DNA of 5,655 bases from Candidatus Poribacteria bacterium (GTDB lineage: Bacteria; Poribacteria; WGA-4E; WGA-3G). This document shows positions 1 to 5,655 of the stretch, piece by piece. A model generated the notes under the pieces. The model did no database searches. It was not told where the DNA came from and was given only the letters and a program-made list of their open reading frames with translations. Positions within the stretch are counted from its first letter, which is position 1. Each line of letters begins with the position of its first letter. The position numbers were made by a program, and so were the translations under genes. The DNA lies in assembly GCA_009842375.1 (NCBI GenBank), contig VYFM01000330.1, positions 1 to 5,655 on the forward strand, in the 5' to 3' direction.

Positions 1-42
1 GAGATCATCTCTGATGAATCAGAAGGTGAAGAAAAAGAGTAA
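1..42 (+). CDS. C-terminal end of an upstream gene (partial, unidentified)
   Basis: Reading from base 1, 13 codons end in TAA at 40-42 and give the acidic tail EIISDESEGEEKE. The 68 bases that follow, before the next gene, hold that gene's own ribosome binding site, so a gene ending here fits the layout. An acidic, charged tail is common at protein C-termini and says nothing about function. A second frame (from base 2) stays open to a TAA at 89-91 and gives a more basic peptide, so the frame choice is a judgement. The product cannot be named. Confidence 0.45.
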   Translation, partial: EIISDESEGEEKE

Positions 43-96
43 TCGCTTGGTCTACTTGAGTTCTGGGATGATCAATAAGCAATCAATATAATCTAT

Positions 97-102
97 AGAG
101 GA
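97..102 (+). promoter_or_regulatory. Ribosome binding site of the exported-protein gene
   Basis: AGAGGA lies 8 bases before the ATG at 111. It is a good Shine-Dalgarno match and supports that start, which also places a signal peptide at the very N-terminus. Confidence 0.6.
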
Positions 103-110
103 AAACAGAC

Positions 111-1085
111 ATGTTAAATAGGACTCGGCATATTCTTATTTTTTTGCTCGTCCTGATATTTTCTGGCACATTACAAGGAAATGAAACAGCACAACTATAC
201 TTCCCAAGTACTGTGGGAAGTTTTTGGGTTTACACGGATCAAGATGGGAATGAGTTCGTGCGTCATGCAATTGAAGGTGAAGAAATAGACGGTGTGTTTT
301 ATAACGCATTTAGTTATAACCCTGAATTGGAAGATTGGGTTGATTTTAACCGTCATACAGTGCCATATCTGTATAATGTAAATGAAGAGTGGATTAGTTT
401 GTTAGTAGGGGAGGAAATAGAGAACGCAGTTAAGGCACGTCTTACCAAAGAATTTGAAACTTTTTCTGCCTTGGTGAAGAATTTATTTGCGAGTCTGATA
501 CCGCCTGAAGAGAACATCACTATAGACTTTTTTTATGATATAGAGGTTGATACCGATGAGTACTTCAATTTTCTTCCAGCTGATGCAAGTATTGACGATG
601 AATGGGAAACCACTGAGATAACTGCTACAGTCACAATGTCGTTTGAATTTAATGGTTTACCTGAGGAATTGGCTGCTGCTGCACCACCTATGCCTCCTGT
701 TACAGTTACTTTTTCTATTCTTGAAACAGGGATAGTTCTTGATGTTGAAACAGTTGAAACTGCTGCTGGAACATTTGAAGATTGTTTGAAAATAGAATAT
801 CGTACTGAGACAGAACTCACATCGGACCAACCCGAGGACCCTGGTCCCGATAACCCACCCGGTGAAACAGTTACAACGTTGTGGTTGGCACCGAATATTG
901 GTATTGTAAAGTATCACCAAGAAGCACAAAAGATATTTCTAAATTTAATGTCTGACAAAGAACTTGCTGAGGCATCTGTAGCACCTGAAGAAGCAGCCGA
1001 GATTACTGCTATAACAGTCAAGTCATTTGAATTATCAAATTACGAGATTGCACCTGATCCCGCACAAGAGGATAGGGTTGAATGA
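111..1085 (+). CDS. Exported, highly acidic protein of unknown function
   Basis: The 324-residue product begins with a typical Sec signal peptide: arginines at 4 and 6, a hydrophobic core at about 8-17, and a likely signal peptidase I cut near Gly23. There is no lipobox cysteine, so a lipoprotein is unlikely. The mature part looks beta-rich and has motifs I associate with poorly characterised secreted proteins: YFPSTVGSFWVY at 30-41, GTFEDCLKIEYR at 220-231 and LWLAPNIGIVKYH at 257-269, with ELSNYEI at 307-313. I recall this pattern (N-terminal FP..VG..W.Y, central GTF.dCl.v.y, then a W.AP.vGiVk strand) only as an uncharacterised family and have no confirmed function. By my count the mature chain has 63 Asp/Glu against 13 Lys/Arg, and residues 124-226 contain no Lys, Arg or His. 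A proline-rich loop, PEDPGPDNPP, lies at 241-250. The gene ends 36 bases before hemB and may be co-transcribed with it, but nothing ties it to heme synthesis. Confidence 0.85.
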   Translation: MLNRTRHILIFLLVLIFSGTLQGNETAQLYFPSTVGSFWVYTDQDGNEFVRHAIEGEEIDGVFYNAFSYNPELEDWVDFNRHTVPYLYNVNEEWISLLVGEEIENAVKARLTKEFETFSALVKNLFASLIPPEENITIDFFYDIEVDTDEYFNFLPADASIDDEWETTEITATVTMSFEFNGLPEELAAAAPPMPPVTVTFSILETGIVLDVETVETAAGTFEDCLKIEYRTETELTSDQPEDPGPDNPPGETVTTLWLAPNIGIVKYHQEAQKIFLNLMSDKELAEASVAPEEAAEITAITVKSFELSNYEIAPDPAQEDRVE

Positions 1086-1121
1086 AACTAAATAACCTTG
1101 ATTGATCGCATCGGAGATTGA

Positions 1122-2099
1122 ATGAGCGTTTTCCCAATATATCGTCCAAGACGATTACGTTCAAATGAAAACCTAAGACGACTCGTACGGGAATCTCATC
1201 TATCTATAGATGACCTAATATATCCGATGTTTGTCGTACACGGACAGAATACCGAAAACGAGATTACTTCCATGCCGGGATGTTACCAATACTCGGTAGA
1301 CAGATTGGTAAAAGCTGCAGAAGAATTGGCATCCCTCGGTATACCCGGAACTATCCTGTTCGGAATTCCTGAGAATAAAGATCCGCTTGGTTCTGAAGCA
1401 TACGCGGATGATGGTGTTATTCAACAAGCAGTTCGCGCCATAAAAGATGCAGTACCGGACTTACTGGTAATAACAGATGTTTGTCTGTGTGAATACACTG
1501 ATCATGGACATTGTGGAATCGTTGAAGATGGCGAGGTACAGAACGACCCTACGCTTGATCTGCTTGTTCAAGAGAGTGTATCGCATGCACATGCAGGGGC
1601 GGATGTCATCGCACCATCAGACATGATGGATGGTCGTGTCGGTGCAATTCGTTATGCCTTAGACGAGGAAGGATACGAAAACATCCCTATTATGGCGTAT
1701 TCAGCAAAATATGCGTCCGCATTTTATGGTCCTTTTCGTGATGCAGCAGAATCCGCACCGCAATTTGGGGATCGACGCTCGTATCAGATGGATCCTGCAA
1801 ACTCGGAGGAAGCATTGCGCGAAGTGGCGTTGGATATTGAGGAGGGTGCTGATATCGTAATGGTGAAACCCGCACTCTCATATCTTGATATTATAAGTCA
1901 AGTGAAAATAGAATTTCAAATGCCTGTTGCAGCCTATAACGTTAGTGGTGAATATTCCATGATAAAAGCAGCCGCACAAAATGGATGGATTGATGAAAAA
2001 CGTGTTGCCTTGGAGGTACTAACCAGTATTAAACGGGCTGGGGCAGACATGATTTTGACTTACTTTGCAAAGTCGGTTGTTGAATGGCTTGAGAATTGA
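1122..2099 (+). CDS. hemB: Porphobilinogen synthase (5-aminolevulinate dehydratase)
   Basis: Condenses two 5-aminolevulinate molecules into porphobilinogen, the first pyrrole of heme, siroheme and cobalamin synthesis; a cytoplasmic TIM-barrel enzyme, usually an octamer. The 325-residue length is normal for the family. Both Schiff-base lysines are present: Lys196 in MAYSAKYASAFYGPFRDA (191-208) and Lys249 in MVKPALSYLDII (247-258). The cysteine set of zinc-dependent enzymes is intact at Cys121, Cys123 and Cys131 in DVCLCEYTDHGHCG (119-132), so this is the Zn type rather than the Asp-rich Mg type. The N-terminal arm (RPRRLRSNENLRRLVRE) that mediates subunit contacts is complete. The ATG is preceded by GGAG (1113-1116) at a spacing of 5. 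It is followed 88 bases later by hemL, which makes its substrate. No frameshift or missing catalytic residue is seen. Confidence 0.98.
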   Translation: MSVFPIYRPRRLRSNENLRRLVRESHLSIDDLIYPMFVVHGQNTENEITSMPGCYQYSVDRLVKAAEELASLGIPGTILFGIPENKDPLGSEAYADDGVIQQAVRAIKDAVPDLLVITDVCLCEYTDHGHCGIVEDGEVQNDPTLDLLVQESVSHAHAGADVIAPSDMMDGRVGAIRYALDEEGYENIPIMAYSAKYASAFYGPFRDAAESAPQFGDRRSYQMDPANSEEALREVALDIEEGADIVMVKPALSYLDIISQVKIEFQMPVAAYNVSGEYSMIKAAAQNGWIDEKRVALEVLTSIKRAGADMILTYFAKSVVEWLEN

Positions 2100-2148
2100 G
2101 GTTTTGTATCCGAAGGTACAATCACAGGCATCGTGATGTCATTAAATA

Positions 2149-2163
2149 TGGTATTATTATAAT
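2149..2163 (+). promoter_or_regulatory. Possible internal promoter (-10 region) for hemL
   Basis: The 88-base gap between hemB and hemL is AT-rich. It contains an extended -10-like TGGTATTAT (2149-2157) running into a perfect TATAAT (2158-2163). Transcription from the latter would start near 2170 and leave a short leader carrying the hemL ribosome binding site. No good -35 box lies 16-18 bases upstream of either, and such matches arise easily in AT-rich DNA. Nothing else (riboswitch, hairpin, small ORF) was convincing in this gap. Confidence 0.3.
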
Positions 2164-2176
2164 TTTAAACTAATTT

Positions 2177-2181
2177 GGAGG
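2177..2181 (+). promoter_or_regulatory. Ribosome binding site that sets the TTG start of hemL
   Basis: GGAGG is a full Shine-Dalgarno core with 6 bases to the TTG at 2188. No in-frame ATG occurs until deep inside the conserved enzyme (Met122), so this site decides the start codon. Confidence 0.8.
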
Positions 2182-2187
2182 AACGAA

Positions 2188-3471
2188 TTGGAGAGTAGTA
2201 AATCGTTATCAGCGTGGCAAAAATCACAGCAATATATCCCAGGGGGAGTCAACAGTCCTGTCCGTAATTTTAGCAAAGTTGGTGGACATCCGCGTTTCAT
2301 TGAAAGTGGTAACGGATCAAAGGTTTATGACATAGATGGAAACGAATATATAGATTATGTCGCATCTTGGGGACCACTAATTTTGGGACATGCACATCCA
2401 GAGATAGTGGAAGCAGTCAGTGCTGCAGCTTCACATGGTACAAGTTTTGGTGCACCGACGACTTTAGAGACGGAACTTGCAGAAATCATCGTAAACGCAG
2501 TCCCTTCTATTGAACAGGTTCGTCTGGTAAATTCTGGTACAGAAGCTACGATGAGCGCAATACGTCTTGCTCGTGGCTATACAGGACGTGATAAAATCAT
2601 CAAGATAGATGGATGTTATCACGGACATGTAGACTATCTGTTAGCAAAGGCGGGTTCCGGGGTTGCTACCTTTGGTCTTTCTGATAGTGGTGGCGTTCCA
2701 GAGGATTTCGCACGTAATACCCTTACTGTTCCCTTCAACAATCCTGAAGCAGTAGAAACCACCATTGATGCCAATCTAGATGAAATTGCGTGCCTAATTC
2801 TCGAACCTATTATGGGGAACATGGGCATCATCCCTCCACGTGAAGGCTACCTGAATGAACTCCGAGAAATAACAGAACAACATGGGATTGTACTCATCTT
2901 TGACGAAGTGATTACTGGTTTCCGTGTCGCCTACGGAGGCGCGCAGTCATACTACGATGTTACGCCAGATATGACATGTCTTGGTAAAGTTATCGGTGGT
3001 GGGTTACCTGTCGGTGCGTATGGTGGAAAACGGGAAATTATGCAATGTGTTGCCCCTGAAGGTGATGTTTATCAAGCGGGAACATTATCAGGGAATCCGT
3101 TAGCTGTAACTGCTGGCATAACGACATTGAACAAACTTTCTGCCCCTGGGGTTTATGAACAACTCGAAACCAACGCATCTACCCTTGCTGACGGTCTTAG
3201 CGAGGCAACACAGAAAAATGGTATTGACGCTTGGCATAGTCGCGTCGGTTCCATGTTGATGCTCTATTTCACGCCTGAAACTGTCACGGATGCCGATGGT
3301 GCACGAACTGCTGATACAGAACGTTACCGTAAGTATTTTTGGGGTTTAATGGAAAACGGTGTGTATGTTGCCCCTTCTCAATTTGAAGCAGGATTTGTTT
3401 CTTTAGTTCACTCAGAAGAGGATATCAGCAAAACCGTTCGCTCGGCATCTGAGGTAATCTCTAAGCTATAG
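2188..3471 (+). CDS. hemL: Glutamate-1-semialdehyde 2,1-aminomutase
   Basis: A PLP enzyme that converts glutamate-1-semialdehyde (made by HemA) to 5-aminolevulinate, the last step of the C5 route; cytoplasmic, usually a dimer. The 427 residues match the family length. Visible motifs, in order: PGGVNSPVR near the N-terminus (18-26), the cofactor-phosphate region VNSGTEATMSAIRLARG (114-130), CYHGHVD (143-149), the active-site gating loop AGSGVATFGLSDSGGVP (155-171), the PLP-ring aspartate Asp239 in FDEVITGFR, the Schiff-base lysine Lys267 in LGKVIGGGLPVGAYGG (265-280), AGTLSGNPLA (297-306) and APSQFEAGFVS near the end. These separate it from other class-III aminotransferases such as ornithine or GABA aminotransferase. 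It starts with TTG, supported by GGAGG six bases upstream. It lies downstream of hemB and only 12 bases before the polyprenyl synthase gene, so it is almost certainly co-transcribed with the latter. Confidence 0.98.
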   Translation: MESSKSLSAWQKSQQYIPGGVNSPVRNFSKVGGHPRFIESGNGSKVYDIDGNEYIDYVASWGPLILGHAHPEIVEAVSAAASHGTSFGAPTTLETELAEIIVNAVPSIEQVRLVNSGTEATMSAIRLARGYTGRDKIIKIDGCYHGHVDYLLAKAGSGVATFGLSDSGGVPEDFARNTLTVPFNNPEAVETTIDANLDEIACLILEPIMGNMGIIPPREGYLNELREITEQHGIVLIFDEVITGFRVAYGGAQSYYDVTPDMTCLGKVIGGGLPVGAYGGKREIMQCVAPEGDVYQAGTLSGNPLAVTAGITTLNKLSAPGVYEQLETNASTLADGLSEATQKNGIDAWHSRVGSMLMLYFTPETVTDADGARTADTERYRKYFWGLMENGVYVAPSQFEAGFVSLVHSEEDISKTVRSASEVISKL

Positions 3472-3483
3472 TAAAGGAATTGA

Positions 3484-4464
3484 ATGTCAACTTTTGATCA
3501 GATTATCAGATTAATTTCTGAAGACCTAAATGCTGTTGAGGAAAAACTAACAGAAAATACAGCCAGTGAATATAGTTTTGTAGATATGGCAGTTCAACAT
3601 GTAGTAGAGGGTGGAGGCAAGCGGTTGCGTCCAATTCTTGTTTTGCTTTCTGCAAGGGCATGTGGGTATGTCGGTAGCGATGCACACACACTTGCAGCGG
3701 TTGTTGAGTTAATCCATGTCGCATCGCTTGTCCACGATGATGTGCTTGATGAAGCAACAATCAGACGTGGTCGTGAAACTCTACAGACAAAATGGGGTAA
3801 TAAGGTAGCAGTGCTTGTTGGTGATTATCTTCATGCACGTGTGCTCTCTATGCTGGTAACACGTCGCGCAGATGATCCAGCAATGGCAATACTTGCAGAT
3901 ACCACACAAGCGATGTGTGAAGGAGAAGTTATCCACGCATATAAAAGCGGGGATTTTGATATATCAGAAGAGGAATACCTTAAGATCATCAGTTTCAAAA
4001 CAGGTAAATTGATAGCAGCATCCTGTACGCTTGGGGCGCACCTCGGCACTAATGAACAACAGATTGTAGACGCACTTACTATATATGGACAACAAATCGG
4101 TACAGCCTTCCAAATTGTTGATGACCTGCTTGATTTCGTGGAAGCACCAGAGAAATTAGGAAAAAACGCATTCGGTGATCTTCGTGAGGGCAAACTCACT
4201 TTTCCTATCATCTATGCCCGAAAAAAGAGTGATGATAATGAAAAGCAGATGCTTGAAAAAGTCCTAAATCCTGATAGTGATGAAACTGAAGCAATTGCAT
4301 TTGTTGAATCCTTATTCCAAAAGTATGGTATTGAACGGCATTGTTTAAAGATTGCCCAAGATTATGCCGACAGAGCAAAAGCAGCGTTGACAAAGACACC
4401 AAAATCAGATGCACGCCTTGCACTTGAGAATCTCGCCAATTACGTGGTTTCACGGGATTCATAG
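3484..4464 (+). CDS. Long-chain trans-polyprenyl diphosphate synthase (IspB/HepT type)
   Basis: Adds isopentenyl diphosphate units head-to-tail to an allylic diphosphate; in this family the usual product is the octa- or heptaprenyl tail of ubiquinone/menaquinone. The 326 residues form the all-alpha isoprenoid synthase fold. Both Mg-binding Asp motifs are intact: DDVLD at 85-89, followed by Arg94-Arg95, and DDLLD at 213-217. The isopentenyl-binding GGGKRLRP (43-50) and the late GDLREGKLTFP (231-241) are also present. The residue five positions before the first Asp motif is Ala80. A small residue there, as in E. coli IspB, goes with long products, whereas short-chain (C15/C20) enzymes usually carry a bulky aromatic at or next to it. 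Exact chain length cannot be read from sequence. The AAAGGA site at 3473-3478 is 5 bases before the ATG. It follows hemL by 12 bases and precedes the CysG-like gene by 41, consistent with a heme-plus-quinone operon. Confidence 0.93.
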   Translation: MSTFDQIIRLISEDLNAVEEKLTENTASEYSFVDMAVQHVVEGGGKRLRPILVLLSARACGYVGSDAHTLAAVVELIHVASLVHDDVLDEATIRRGRETLQTKWGNKVAVLVGDYLHARVLSMLVTRRADDPAMAILADTTQAMCEGEVIHAYKSGDFDISEEEYLKIISFKTGKLIAASCTLGAHLGTNEQQIVDALTIYGQQIGTAFQIVDDLLDFVEAPEKLGKNAFGDLREGKLTFPIIYARKKSDDNEKQMLEKVLNPDSDETEAIAFVESLFQKYGIERHCLKIAQDYADRAKAALTKTPKSDARLALENLANYVVSRDS

Positions 4465-4505
4465 TAAACTCTCATACTCTCAACCACTTACTCTTCATAA
4501 CTGAT
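4465..4505 (+). promoter_or_regulatory. G-free, pyrimidine-rich leader before the CysG-like gene
   Basis: Bases 4465-4502 contain 13 C and no G in 38 bases. The 7-base direct repeat ACTCTCA occurs at 4468-4474 and 4476-4482, with a variant ACTCTTCA at 4490-4497. There is no Shine-Dalgarno sequence before the ATG at 4506. The stretch should be unstructured; a C-rich, G-poor RNA could be a Rho loading site or an S1-dependent translation leader. Both roles are inference. No terminator hairpin is present. Confidence 0.3.
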
Positions 4506-5655
4506 ATGTTTTATCCTGCATATATAAACCTTCAGAACAGAAAATGCCTTGTTATTGGCGGTGGAACTGTAGCTGAGCGAAAAGTTGTTTCCATGCTCAT
4601 AAGCGGTGGAGATGTGACAGTTGTTAGTCCTGACGCAACAGAACTGGTTGCTTTTCTCGCTGAAATTGGGTCAATTCGCTGGCACAAAAGAGACCTAATA
4701 CAAGGAGATACAAACGGATATTTTCTTGTCTGTGCCGCAACCGATTTTATTACAATCAACTCGGCAGTCTTTACAGAAGCACATGAAACAAACAATATAC
4801 GTTTAGTCAATGTCGTAGATGTGATACCGCAATGCACCTTCGCAGCTGCCTCTGTTGTAACGGATGGCGAAGTTATGTTGAGTATCTCTACAAGTGGTAA
4901 AAGTCCTGCGACAAGTCGTCGTATCAGAGAACATTTTGAAGAAATGTTGAATGCATCATCTCTGTATACCCTGGGATATGAAAATGGCAAACCGGTGTCT
5001 GTTGGGGATCTTGGGTTGCCATATCCGGTTTATCTGCTATTGAATAATCGGAAGTGTGTTGTCCTGTGCGACCATAAAACACCAGAAATACAAAGACGTA
5101 TTACGTTACTTCGTCTGTGTGATGCGAATGTTATATGCTTATCTCCTGATGAGGTGAAATCTCAGGATTTTGAAAATGCTTTTCTTGTCATCTCTACCGA
5201 GAAGACTTATTTAGAAAATTGCTTAGAGAATGACAGTCAATTCATCTATGAATTACTTGATGACCAAAATGCAGGAACACACTTCACACCGAATCTTATT
5301 ATTGATGACGACCTAATAGTCAGTATATCAGCCAAAAACGGTAATCAAATATGTCAAACAGAAGACTTATTTGTAAAACTCAAACATCTGTTTGAAAACA
5401 ACGGTTTCGGAGCGTATATAAATCTCCTCGGGACACGTCGGTCAGAAGTACTTGAAGCATTCCCGACTTCAAAGATGCGTGCCGATTTTTTTGAAACGCT
5501 CATCGGTCATGTTGCCGATACGTCTAAAACATGTTGCCTAAGTCTCACAGATCAAAATTGTACTGCTGAATGCCTATTTAATTGGGTGCGGCACGGCAAA
5601 ATTGATCAAGCAAATACCCTTATTACCAATTTATTGAACGAACAACGTGCTTACT
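4506..5655 (+). CDS. Precorrin-2 dehydrogenase/ferrochelatase (CysG-N like) with a second degenerate domain; runs off the window
   Basis: Open from the ATG to the window end (383 codons, no stop), so 3'-partial. Residues 1-134 match the CysG N-terminal/Met8p family, which oxidises precorrin-2 to sirohydrochlorin with NAD and inserts iron. The start YPAYINLQNRKCLVIGGG carries the NAD-binding GGGTVAERK (18-26), CAATD follows at 76-80, the catalytic aspartate is Asp105 in NVVD (E. coli CysG Asp104), and STSGKSPATSRRIREHFEEM lies at 128-147. Instead of the usual helical region, residues 173-280 look like a second, diverged copy: YPVYLLLNNRKCVVL at 173-187, SPDE at 213-216, LLDD at 250-253 and LIVSIS at 270-275. 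In it the glycine motif is replaced by CDHKTPEIQRR (188-198). The helical dimerisation part then follows at about 301-383 (FGAYINLLGTRR; ADFFETLIG; VRHGKIDQANTLITNLL) with an insert bearing Cys343, 344, 352 and 356. No uroporphyrinogen-III methyltransferase domain is seen before the edge. The start fits the family N-terminus exactly although no Shine-Dalgarno site precedes it. Confidence 0.88.
   Translation, partial: MFYPAYINLQNRKCLVIGGGTVAERKVVSMLISGGDVTVVSPDATELVAFLAEIGSIRWHKRDLIQGDTNGYFLVCAATDFITINSAVFTEAHETNNIRLVNVVDVIPQCTFAAASVVTDGEVMLSISTSGKSPATSRRIREHFEEMLNASSLYTLGYENGKPVSVGDLGLPYPVYLLLNNRKCVVLCDHKTPEIQRRITLLRLCDANVICLSPDEVKSQDFENAFLVISTEKTYLENCLENDSQFIYELLDDQNAGTHFTPNLIIDDDLIVSISAKNGNQICQTEDLFVKLKHLFENNGFGAYINLLGTRRSEVLEAFPTSKMRADFFETLIGHVADTSKTCCLSLTDQNCTAECLFNWVRHGKIDQANTLITNLLNEQRAY
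4512..4907 (+). repeat. Domain copy A: intact NAD-binding CysG-N unit
   Basis: Residues 3-134 of the CysG-like protein form the canonical Rossmann unit with GGG motif, SPDA after the second strand, catalytic Asp105 and the SISTSGKSP turn. It pairs with the diverged unit at 5022-5345. Between residues 3-14 and 173-184 I count 8 identities in 12 positions, ending in a shared NRKC. The codons differ throughout, so the copies are old. Confidence 0.6.
5022..5345 (+). repeat. Domain copy B: degenerate CysG-N unit without the glycine motif
   Basis: Residues 173-280 retain the strand pattern of copy A: YPVYLLLNNRKC, the strand ending in SPDE, FLVIST (226-231) in place of FLVCAATD, ELLDD around the catalytic-Asp position (Asp252), and IVSIS (271-275). 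The dinucleotide-binding glycines are missing and the segment between the second strand and FLVIST is shorter than in copy A. The likely reading is a structural or regulatory pseudo-domain that cannot bind NAD in the usual way. Confidence 0.55.

Noticed and set aside
87..92. Perfect TATAAT -10 box upstream of the exported-protein gene
   Set aside because: The only TTGA-like -35 (56-61) is 25 bases away, and the position at proper spacing (64-69) is a poor match. A start near base 99 would also fall inside the ribosome binding site.
533..929. Two minus-strand open frames inside the exported-protein gene
   Set aside because: They overlap each other and a gene with a signal peptide and good ribosome binding site; their translations are low-complexity Ser/Val or Cys/Asn-rich, as expected of shadows.
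2125..2142. Possible hairpin GGCATC...GATGTC in the hemB-hemL gap
   Set aside because: The loop would be only 2 bases with one G-T pair, and no U-tract follows; not a terminator or a believable regulatory stem.
3831..4211. 126-codon minus-strand open frame inside the prenyl synthase gene
   Set aside because: It lies wholly within a gene whose catalytic motifs are all intact; Ser-rich shadow with no recognisable domain.
4532..4990. 152-codon minus-strand open frame opposite the CysG-like gene
   Set aside because: The opposite strand encodes clear CysG-N motifs across the same bases; this is a shadow.
4506..5655. Full CysG (with C-terminal uroporphyrinogen-III methyltransferase) as the identity of the last gene
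   Set aside because: No methyltransferase motif appears by residue 383, and the sequence there resembles the natural C-terminal helices of stand-alone dehydrogenases; downstream sequence would be needed to exclude it fully.

Overview
The window is a bacterial chromosomal segment with every gene on the + strand. It holds part of a tetrapyrrole (heme/siroheme) biosynthesis cluster with a long-chain polyprenyl diphosphate synthase gene inside it. The sequence is moderately AT-rich. Genes are tightly spaced with Shine-Dalgarno sites, and one uses a TTG start. HemL means the organism makes 5-aminolevulinate from glutamyl-tRNA (C5 route). The exported, very acidic protein fits a diderm-like or deep-branching uncultured bacterium. 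A Poribacteria-like source came to mind from the style of the exported protein, but that is only an impression and the phylum is not established.

Layout: 1-42 is probably the acidic C-terminal end of an upstream gene. 111-1085 encodes an exported protein of unknown function. 1122-2099 is hemB (porphobilinogen synthase, zinc-type cysteines). 2188-3471 is hemL (glutamate-1-semialdehyde aminomutase, TTG start). 3484-4464 is a trans-polyprenyl diphosphate synthase of the IspB/HepT type. From 4506 an open frame runs off the right edge; its N-terminus is a precorrin-2 dehydrogenase/sirohydrochlorin ferrochelatase (CysG N-terminal) domain.

How they work together: HemL makes 5-aminolevulinate and HemB condenses two of these into porphobilinogen. 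The CysG-like protein would oxidise precorrin-2 toward sirohydrochlorin/siroheme, a later branch of the same pathway. hemA, hemC, hemD and a uroporphyrinogen-III methyltransferase are needed but are not seen here. The polyprenyl synthase supplies the isoprenoid tail for quinones (or a shorter prenyl chain), so the cluster joins two inputs to the respiratory chain.

The most unusual point is in the last gene. After a normal CysG-N domain the same reading frame carries what looks like a second, diverged copy. That copy has lost the glycine-rich dinucleotide-binding motif but keeps other landmarks, and is followed by the family's helical dimerisation region carrying a cysteine-rich insert. No RNA genes, CRISPR arrays, mobile elements or convincing terminators were found. 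There is no gene-free stretch over 300 bases.
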